Assembly (NCBI GenBank): GCA_002400085.1 | Contig: DHEX01000111.1 | Location: forward strand, 1 to 5,167 | Source: Clostridiaceae bacterium UBA4839 | GTDB lineage: Bacteria; Bacillota; Clostridia; Clostridiales; Caloramatoraceae | Reading direction: 5' to 3' | Length of the DNA: 5,167 nt | In this document: piece after piece, positions 1 through 4,418 of the stretch | How the letters are laid out: each line of letters starts with the position of its first letter | Numbering within the stretch: position 1 is the stretch's first letter | The notes under the pieces: model-generated | Databases searched by the model: none | Seen by the model: only the letters and a program-made list of their open reading frames with translations | Told to the model about the DNA's origin: nothing | Translations under genes and position numbers: made by a program

Positions 1-717
1 GTGGAAGTCATTGAATATTCTTTGATCCAATTTGCATTTTTAAAACAATTTATAATTTCTTCTTTTAATTTGTTATTTTTTATAATGATTCCATTAATAT
101 TGACCAATTTACTATTCTTATCTACAAAATTTCCTATACTTGAACCATAACAACATATATAAAAATCACAATCTGTATTCTTTGCTTTCCTCCACCCAAT
201 AATATTTAAATCTTTCAATTTTTCATTTGGTTTAGATTTAAGACTAACTGGTTTTTTATAGATATTAATACAACAATGTTTTTCAATATTAGAATAATAT
301 CTACTTTCCAAATCCTCGCTATAAATTAAATCAAAATCAAATAATTCATGATTGTTTTTATATTGGCTTATTGGTTCTATAAATGATATATATGTACCAA
401 GTTTACATGACTTCTTATAAAATTTTTTTTAAATTGCAATTAGCTCTACCAAATGGTGGATTACCTATAATACATCGTCCCTTTTTATAAGGCAAATCAA
501 GTGTTAAGAAATCTTGTTTTTGGATTCTTTTATCATCAGGTTCAATATCATAAGCTAAATATGGTTTGTCTAAATAGTTAAGAAACACTCCTGCACCTGC
601 ACTCGGTTCAAGATATTCTGTAATATTATCTGTTCCTATAATTTCTTTAGTTTTATTTACACAATATTCTGCTAAATCTGATGGTGTATAATATTTATCG
701 TTTTGTATTTTAGATAT
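1..717 (-). pseudogene. Adenine-type DNA methyltransferase, frameshifted, no ATG start, C-terminus beyond the window
   Basis: SAM-dependent DNA methyltransferase, probably N6-adenine, of the type carried by phages as orphan enzymes. Reading from an ATA codon at 717, the first 100 codons contain a SAM-binding motif I, EPSAGAGVFL (residues 37-46), a YDIEP acidic motif (56-60), and a catalytic motif IV, NPPFG (86-90). The frame then stops at TAA (417-415). A single-base shift in the A8 tract (plus-strand T run 423-430) opens the second frame, which reads on as LKKFYKKSCKLGTYISFIEP and then without a stop to the window edge. This second part matches the conserved continuation I know for this family (FYKKSC, PISQ, DFDLIYSEDL, HCCINIYK, WIKEYSMT). 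There is no ATG, GTG or TTG before motif I. AAGGAG (727-732) lies 9 nt before ATA at 717, so the original start was probably ATG there. The reading frame is the same as that of the upstream HNH gene, separated by its TGA. Family call is firm; whether the break is real or a sequencing error is open. Confidence 0.85.
423..430 (-). repeat. A8 homopolymer tract at the methyltransferase frame break
   Basis: Eight A residues on the coding strand (eight T on the plus strand) lie nine codons after the start of the NPPF motif. The upstream frame ends at TAA six bases past the tract. The downstream frame fits the methyltransferase family only if the tract is one A shorter or two longer. This is a classic slippage site, so the candidates are a mutation, phase variation, or a homopolymer sequencing error. 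Confidence 0.8.
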
Positions 718-725
718 ATTATCAT

Positions 726-745
726 TCTCCTTTTTTATAATATTA
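726..745 (-). promoter_or_regulatory. Ribosome binding site and leader of the broken methyltransferase; copy 1 of a repeated leader
   Basis: The minus strand reads TAATATTATAAAAAAGGAGA. The AAGGAG core lies at 727-732, and the only in-frame codon at a usable distance is ATA at 717-715 (9 nt gap). An ATG at 725-723 lies one base from the core and opens a different, short frame. The same leader, with a two-base TA insertion, precedes the antirepressor at 3171-3192. Confidence 0.6.
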
Positions 746-750
746 GAAAA

Positions 751-1284
751 TCAATTCTCTCCTGCAAATTCTCCATAATACTTCTGTCTCATTTTCTTGG
801 CAAACGCTCCTGCTTCATCAGCGTCAGTAAACGTACCAAGTTTTGTATTCTTTCCATCTACCATAAGTTGAACAACGAATTTTCCATTGATAACTGCTAC
901 ATTTCTATAACCAGATTTATTGTTTGAATTCTTTGATACACGATTTTTACAATTTTGAGCATCACTAATTTTTCTTAAATTTTCATCTGTATTATCAACC
1001 GTATCATGATTTATATGATTTACATATTCACCATGTTTTGCATCTGTTAAAAACCTATGTAAAAATATAGTTTCGCCATTTATATGATATCCCCTATATT
1101 TAGTACATTGAATATAGTAACTACTTGTATGTGTATTCCATTTTGCAAACCATTTAACATCAAAATTTTTCATTTTACTATTAAATGTATTTAAACTAAC
1201 TTTAGTAATTACATCTTTATCTTTAACATTATCACAATAAACCAATACAGTATTGCCTTGAATTGCATATCTATTTTTTATCAC
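751..1284 (-). CDS. HNH endonuclease with C-terminal AP2 DNA-binding domain (homing-type)
   Basis: A probable free-standing homing endonuclease that cuts DNA through a metal-dependent HNH active site. The N-terminal 75 residues (WFAKWNTHTSSYYIQC, 45-60) match the usual beta-rich leader of this phage family. The HNH core follows: LHRFL at 75-79, VNHINHDTVDN at 88-98 (general-base His90) and ENLR at 101-104. An AP2 domain covers about 124-170, with SGYRNV, FVVQL, LGTF, DEAGAFAKK and KYYGEFAG. At 177 residues it is full length. The start is GTG at 1284, chosen because GAGGTGAT (1288-1295) lies 7 nt upstream of it. The gene appears intact while the genes on both sides are broken, as expected of a selfish element. 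Its last 20 or so codons are richer in G+C (28 of 60 bases at 781-840) than the flanks. Function is by family; no target is known. Confidence 0.9.
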   Translation of the reverse strand: MIKNRYAIQGNTVLVYCDNVKDKDVITKVSLNTFNSKMKNFDVKWFAKWNTHTSSYYIQCTKYRGYHINGETIFLHRFLTDAKHGEYVNHINHDTVDNTDENLRKISDAQNCKNRVSKNSNNKSGYRNVAVINGKFVVQLMVDGKNTKLGTFTDADEAGAFAKKMRQKYYGEFAGEN

Positions 1285-1302
1285 TTAATCACCTCAAAAC
1301 AT

Positions 1303-1419
1303 TTAATATTTACATGTATGTAATTGATTTTTATTACGCTTATAATAACGAATATATCCATCAACTATGTAAGATTTATCTTGTATTTCTCGTTCTTTTG
1401 CTAAACTAATCTCCTGCAT
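1303..1419 (-). pseudogene. Short unrecognised ORF, possibly the C-terminal tail of a lost gene
   Basis: A 38-codon reading frame from ATG at 1419 to TAA at 1305-1303. It is charged and tyrosine-rich (EISLAKEREIQDKS, then GYIRYYKRNKNQLHTCKY), which looks more like coding sequence than a shadow frame. The ribosome binding site is weak (AAGGA about 12 nt upstream). It overlaps the end of the nucleotidyltransferase stub by 19 nt in another frame. The frame stays open a little upstream of the ATG (ISPRITEQ). I do not recognise the family. It may be the 3' end of a gene whose body was deleted, fused next to the stub upstream, or a real tiny gene. It ends only 18 bases before the HNH start. Confidence 0.3.
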
Positions 1420-1517
1420 TTGTTCTGTGATCCTTGGAGAAATATACCTACAATTTCAAATCCTTTATCTTCCACAATTTTGTAACACTCTTCTAATCGT
1501 TTATTTATATCTCTCAT
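1401..1517 (-). pseudogene. N-terminal stub of a phage nucleotidyltransferase-like protein
   Basis: Translation from ATG at 1517 gives 38 residues: RLEECYKIVEDKGFEIVG (7-24), then IFLQGSQN (25-32), then KCRRLV and TAG. The first 32 residues look like the start of phage nucleotidyltransferase-fold proteins, where the IFLQGSQN stretch holds the glycine-serine motif and is normally followed by tyrosine and then the metal-binding D-x-D. Everything after GSQN is missing here, so the catalytic aspartates are gone. The ribosome binding site is good (AAGGAG 1526-1531, 8 nt gap) and overlaps the stop of the upstream HD gene, so it would still be translated. The simplest explanation is a deletion just after codon 32. 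Family call rests on one short motif and general recollection. Confidence 0.5.
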
Positions 1518-1529
1518 TTATACATCTCC

Positions 1530-1844
1530 TTACTTTGCATCCATATCTGATTGATGCAAAATCATTAATCTATCATAAAATTCCTGTCCTACAAGTCTAA
1601 TAAATTTGTTTTTAGCTTTATCTGTTTCAATAAAAAATGGTTGCATATGCCACTGAATCAAATTACAAATATTTAGAATATCATCATCGTTATATCCCTT
1701 ATCTTTTAAATAGAACATTGCATCATAAGCAGAAACATTCATATGATTATAATAATGTGCAATATCCGTTGGTTCACCTTTGTAATTACTGAATTGCTTA
1801 GTAAATTTCTTTCCAATGTCATGCAATAGTGCGGCAATATAAAT
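1530..1844 (-). pseudogene. HD-domain phosphohydrolase-like protein, C-terminal fragment
   Basis: The frame encodes IAALLHDIGKKFTKQF, then HYYNHMNVSAYDAMFYL, IQWHMQPFF and FYDRLMILHQSD. This is the pattern of the C-terminal HD domain found in phage ATPase/kinase-HD proteins, where it would hydrolyse a phosphoester. The HD pair and later histidines are present, but the first metal-binding histidine, which normally lies 25 or more residues before HD, is missing together with any N-terminal domain. The frame is closed upstream by TAA at 1868-1866. The only standard start is TTG at 1826, right at the HD motif and about 28 nt from a ribosome binding site. The strong site GGAGGTGAT (1851-1859) points instead to ATT at 1844. 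Sequence between 1844 and 1826 (IYIAAL) clearly belongs to the domain. I read it as a truncated, probably inactive remnant. Confidence 0.65.
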
Positions 1845-1850
1845 ATTTTT

Positions 1851-1859
1851 ATCACCTCC
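1851..1859 (-). promoter_or_regulatory. Strong ribosome binding site without a normal start codon
   Basis: The coding strand reads GGAGGTGAT, nearly perfect pairing to the 16S tail, directly after the deoxyribosyltransferase stop at 1863-1861. In the HD frame the next codons are AAA, AAT, ATT; none is a standard start. A nearby ATG (1861-1859) opens another frame that does not encode HD sequence. Adding one A to the A5 run would join that ATG to the HD frame as MEVIKNIYIAALLHDIGK. Confidence 0.55.
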
Positions 1860-1860
1860 A

Positions 1861-2358
1861 TCAATTTATCAAATAACTTTCTATTGCTAATTTTAAATTT
1901 TCTGACTGATACAAAATTAAACTAACTTGCAACATATCATCCAAGCTATTCACTAAATAAATATTTGACATATCTAATTGTAGTAAATGGTTTTTAACTA
2001 AACTCCGATTTTTCAAAGACTCCTTTCTTAAATCACTATCTTGTAAACTATCATCTAAATAATCATCAATAAGAATTACAAAATATCTCCGATCGTTCAG
2101 TTTAATTGCATTTAACACACTAAATCCAATCTCTGATAAACTCCCTAGTCCATAGCTTTCATGCGTAATAGGGAAGAGGATGATTCTATCATTAGCTAAA
2201 TGTTCCGCTTCAATTTGTGCACACTGTAGATTCCAATCTTTAACTTGTGGATTGTAATAGGGGACATCTTGACTTTTATATGTAACTATAAATTTATCTC
2301 TCCAATGTGACTTATCACAAGTTCCGAATAAACCAATAGTCAAATTATTCATTATCAT
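1861..2358 (-). CDS. Nucleoside 2-deoxyribosyltransferase-like protein
   Basis: Members of this superfamily break the N-glycosidic bond of nucleosides or nucleotides and transfer or release the base; related folds also hydrolyse NAD. At 165 residues it is the right length for a single domain. Visible features are GLFGTCDKSHWRDKF (9-23), YYNPQVKDW (34-42), AEHLANDRIILFPIT (51-65), and GLGSLSEIGFSVL (70-82), where Glu76 is the likely nucleophile. A second part has VILIDDY (94-100) and NIYLVNSLDDM (132-142). The cytosolic protein has no signal or membrane segment. ATG at 2358 overlaps the antirepressor stop as TAATG, with no clear ribosome binding site, so translation is probably coupled; ATG at 2352 is an alternative. 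Substrate cannot be told. Likely roles are nucleotide salvage for the phage or an effector acting on nucleotides or NAD; the latter is inference only. Confidence 0.8.
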   Translation of the reverse strand: MIMNNLTIGLFGTCDKSHWRDKFIVTYKSQDVPYYNPQVKDWNLQCAQIEAEHLANDRIILFPITHESYGLGSLSEIGFSVLNAIKLNDRRYFVILIDDYLDDSLQDSDLRKESLKNRSLVKNHLLQLDMSNIYLVNSLDDMLQVSLILYQSENLKLAIESYLIN

Positions 2359-3158
2359 TATTTATGATCAAAACCATTCATATCAATTAATGGCAATACA
2401 TTATATTTCTTTAATAAATCATAAATAAACAATCTTCCTTTCTGAGTCCACTTAGTATGAATTGCCGTCCCAGTTTCACCATCATATTTATCATATGGAA
2501 TTGTTTCTGATTTTGTATATCCCTGTGCTGCATAGTCTTTATATAGCAACCATGTCTTGCCTTGCTTAAACTGTACTTTGTGCTTATGCAAAAATTCATT
2601 CATCCATTGAGCTGTTTTACCATAATCTTTAGCAATCTGAGTAATTGGAATTGCATTTTTACTACTAAGAATAATATCATAGTAATTTACTTTTGGCTTT
2701 TGTTCCTCAATAAGTTGTTGTTGCTGTGCATTAGTCTCTTTTAATTTATTATTTTCATCAACTTTATCCGCAAGTTCACGAAGGGCAGATGAATAATCTT
2801 TAGGAAGTGCAAACATATCTTGATTGTGTTCTTTTAATTTATCTTCCATAAGATGAAAAGCATTTATATATGTAGCAGTAAACAAAATACCTTTTTGTCC
2901 GGTCAACTTGTTGGCGATGAACTCGCAGCCCTTTTTAGTAATCAAGTAGCACTTGTAAGGTTTCCCAGTACCTGCCGTATATGAGGATTCTTTAAAGAAA
3001 TTATCAGAACCCAACTTTGGGGACTGACTCAAAGCATCAATATACCCATCAATATCACGGACAAGGTGATCGTGCCGTTTGCCTACCATTCTGGCAACTT
3101 CGCGGCTATCAGTATATAAATTATTTCCTTTCATAAATACATTTAATTGATCTTCCAT
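2358..3158 (-). CDS. Rha-KilAC phage antirepressor
   Basis: A phage regulatory protein that acts in the host cytosol, probably by binding DNA or the prophage repressor to favour lytic growth. The N-terminal Rha domain spans about 13-105 (DSREVARMVGKRHDHLVRDI, NFFKESSYTAGTGKPYKCYLITKKG, FTATYINAF). A glutamine- and glutamate-rich coiled-coil linker covers 121-155. The C-terminal KilAC/ANT domain runs from about 158 to 258 (YYDIIL, ITQIAKDYG, MNEFLHKHKVQFKQGKTWLLY, TKWTQKGRLFIYDLLKKY, LPLID). At 266 residues it is full length. The start is ATG at 3158; AAGGAG (3172-3177) is 13 nt upstream and an in-frame TAA lies two codons before the ATG. The part coding for the Rha domain (2881-3120) has about 42% G+C by hand count, while A/T-rich stretches nearby fall near 17-28%, suggesting domain exchange. 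Followed by a one-base overlapping gene. Confidence 0.93.
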   Translation of the reverse strand: MEDQLNVFMKGNNLYTDSREVARMVGKRHDHLVRDIDGYIDALSQSPKLGSDNFFKESSYTAGTGKPYKCYLITKKGCEFIANKLTGQKGILFTATYINAFHLMEDKLKEHNQDMFALPKDYSSALRELADKVDENNKLKETNAQQQQLIEEQKPKVNYYDIILSSKNAIPITQIAKDYGKTAQWMNEFLHKHKVQFKQGKTWLLYKDYAAQGYTKSETIPYDKYDGETGTAIHTKWTQKGRLFIYDLLKKYNVLPLIDMNGFDHK

Positions 3159-3170
3159 TAATTAAAATTA

Positions 3171-3192
3171 TCTCCTTTTTTATATAATATTA
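3171..3192 (-). promoter_or_regulatory. Ribosome binding site and leader of the antirepressor; copy 2 of a repeated leader
   Basis: The plus strand starts TCTCCTTTTTTATA and ends ATATTA, the same as 726-745 except for two extra bases (TA). On the coding strand it holds AAGGAG preceded by an A run and an AT-rich palindromic block (ATAATATTAT). The 13-nt gap to ATG at 3158 is long. The AT-rich block could also serve as a -10-like element, but no matching -35 was seen. Confidence 0.45.
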
Positions 3193-3199
3193 TCATTTA

Positions 3200-3337
3200 T
3201 TATTTCAATGATTTAATATTTTCTTCATTAATTTCATTTACCGTTTTACCAACATCAATATTATTAGCTACACATAAACCACCAGCAACTTGAATAACAT
3301 TCACAAATTCATTATCTTTAATTCTATTGCAATACAT
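3200..3337 (-). CDS. Small 45-residue hypothetical protein
   Basis: ATG at 3337 begins inside the end of the upstream gene (14-base overlap in another frame), and the frame runs to TAA at 3202-3200. The product starts MYCNRIKDNEFVNVIQ, then has AGGLCVANNIDVGKTVNEIN. The mix of hydrophobic and charged residues looks like real protein sequence rather than a random frame, and it fills what would otherwise be a 165-base gap. There is no strong ribosome binding site; translation would depend on coupling to the upstream stop (ATG lies within the last codons). I do not recognise a family. It could be a true phage micro-protein or the remnant of a longer gene. Confidence 0.4.
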   Translation of the reverse strand: MYCNRIKDNEFVNVIQVAGGLCVANNIDVGKTVNEINEENIKSLK

Positions 3338-4103
3338 TTATTAAAACTCTATTGATGAAACAAGATATAGGTTCTTTGCCATCTGGATTATATCTAATTA
3401 CTTTATATCCTTGACTTTTAATATATTTTTCACGATTTTCTTCATAGTCCATATTTCTATCTTTATGCCCATATTCATCACATTCAATAGCACAATTATT
3501 AATTACATAATCAATGTGATAATTTCCACAAGATACCTGTCTCTTAACATCAGCAATACCAGAAAAAACATTTTTTAATATTTGATATATTTTATTTTCT
3601 TTATTATGAATATTAACTTTTGTATCTTTTAACATATGTAAATAGATAGGATTATTACTTTTTGATATATAATCTCTAACCTGTTTTGCTACTTGAGAAT
3701 TACGCAAAAACACAGCAAAATGAATAACTGCACGTTTTGAAAATAATTTAAGACCAGTATGGGGAATAGACAATGTTACTGTATCTGAAAGATTTGCTTC
3801 AAGTTTTCCATGATAAAATTTTATTGGAATATTATTTGATTTTAAAACATTTTCCATTTCCGAATATTTTTTATGTACTACACCATCAGAATCTATTTCA
3901 GATTGATTTCTATTATAACAAATTGTTACAGTATGTATATCTACTTCATAATAATCTGCAATCATTCTCATAGATACCGCTTCTAATTCTGGAATAAGAA
4001 ACAAATCTTTTACTTTATCCAATACATCAACTCTACTAATCGCTTTATCCCGATATAATTTTGTGTTTACTAATTTTTCTTCTGTAATTTTAGATTCTAC
4101 CAT
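3324..4103 (-). CDS. Phage regulator-like protein with C-terminal DUF559/PD-(D/E)xK nuclease-type domain
   Basis: A 259-residue two-part protein. The N-terminal part (about 14-140: KLYRDKAISRVDVLDKVKDL, LIPELEAVSMRMIADYYEVD, CYNRNQSEIDSDGVVHKKYS, FSKRAVIHFAVFLRNSQVAKQVRDYI) matches a DNA-binding module of phage antirepressor-like proteins, with a helix-turn-helix look around 43-62. The C-terminal part (about 165-250) has the pattern of DUF559/Vsr-like folds: Glu169, YHIDYV with Asp198, IECDE with Glu207 and Asp209, GHKDR (212-216), and GYKVIRYNPDG (232-242). Candidate catalytic acids are therefore present, but activity is not shown; in phages this domain may be regulatory. Start ATG at 4103 has AAGGAG (4115-4120) 11 nt upstream. 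It sits in the operon two genes before the Rha-KilAC antirepressor, so two switch-type proteins are encoded together. Complete at both ends. Confidence 0.8.
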   Translation of the reverse strand: MVESKITEEKLVNTKLYRDKAISRVDVLDKVKDLFLIPELEAVSMRMIADYYEVDIHTVTICYNRNQSEIDSDGVVHKKYSEMENVLKSNNIPIKFYHGKLEANLSDTVTLSIPHTGLKLFSKRAVIHFAVFLRNSQVAKQVRDYISKSNNPIYLHMLKDTKVNIHNKENKIYQILKNVFSGIADVKRQVSCGNYHIDYVINNCAIECDEYGHKDRNMDYEENREKYIKSQGYKVIRYNPDGKEPISCFINRVLINVLQ

Positions 4104-4164
4104 TGTAATATAATCTCCTTGTTTTAATTTTCACATATTTATCAATATTATAAGCTTTTATTAT

Positions 4165-4356
4165 TCATTCATTCATTTCCTTTACAACACCCATATAATC
4201 CTCACTCCGTTCTTTAAGTCCCTGCATATAAGCAAAATTCAAATATGAATCTTCATTAGTGGTTGTAAAATTTTTACATTTATTTTTTCCTTTATATTCA
4301 TCAGTACATACACCATACCACATACAATCTTTACACTTATGTAATTTGTTCTTCAT
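4165..4356 (-). CDS. Small four-cysteine (putative zinc-binding) phage protein
   Basis: A 63-residue protein with cysteines at 8, 11, 17 and 27 (KCKDCMWYGVC, then KCKNF), a C-x2-C-x5-C-x9-C layout that would suit one zinc ion. The rest is acidic and helical (YMQGLKERSEDYMGVVKEMNE). Such cysteine-cluster miniproteins are common among phage early genes, with unknown function. I chose ATG at 4356 over the TTG at 4368, because GGAG (4370-4373) is one base from the TTG but 13 nt from the ATG, a gap seen also at the antirepressor. It lies between the methyltransferase and the regulator on the same strand and is probably cotranscribed with them. Zinc binding is inference from cysteine spacing. Confidence 0.65.
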   Translation of the reverse strand: MKNKLHKCKDCMWYGVCTDEYKGKNKCKNFTTTNEDSYLNFAYMQGLKERSEDYMGVVKEMNE

Positions 4357-4411
4357 TATAAGTCTCAATCTCCGTTTCTATATAAACCACAATCCTTTCT
4401 TTTATGGACAT
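4337..4411 (-). CDS. Tiny 24-residue ORF overlapping the cysteine protein
   Basis: ATG at 4411 lies 7 bases after the methyltransferase stop (4421-4419). It encodes MSIKERIVVYIETEIETYN plus five residues, ending at TAA (4339-4337) inside the next gene in another frame. The amphipathic, acidic sequence and position could mean a coupling leader peptide or the stub of a lost gene. No ribosome binding site is visible. Weakly supported. Confidence 0.2.
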   Translation of the reverse strand: MSIKERIVVYIETEIETYNEEQIT

Positions 4412-4418
4412 ATGATTT

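Noticed and set aside
703..927. Plus-strand 74-codon frame
   Set aside because: It lies antisense to the HNH-AP2 gene and the methyltransferase start, has no ribosome binding site, and its sequence shows no domain; an antisense shadow.
751..1860. A toxin-antitoxin or defence island formed by the small ORFs, HD fragment and nucleotidyltransferase stub
   Set aside because: A nucleotidyltransferase/HD pair could suggest a toxin-antitoxin (HEPN-MNT-like) or signalling system, but the nucleotidyltransferase lacks its catalytic aspartates and the HD piece lacks its first histidine and its start; degraded phage genes explain the data better.
2411..2599. Minus-strand 62-codon frame inside the antirepressor
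   Set aside because: It is an out-of-frame reading of the KilAC domain, which is strongly supported in the other frame.
4104..4164. AT-rich gap with AAGCTT and short inverted repeats as a possible terminator
   Set aside because: The pairing stem is short and weak with no G/C core and no following T run on the coding strand; it reads as an ordinary spacer containing the ribosome binding site of the next gene.
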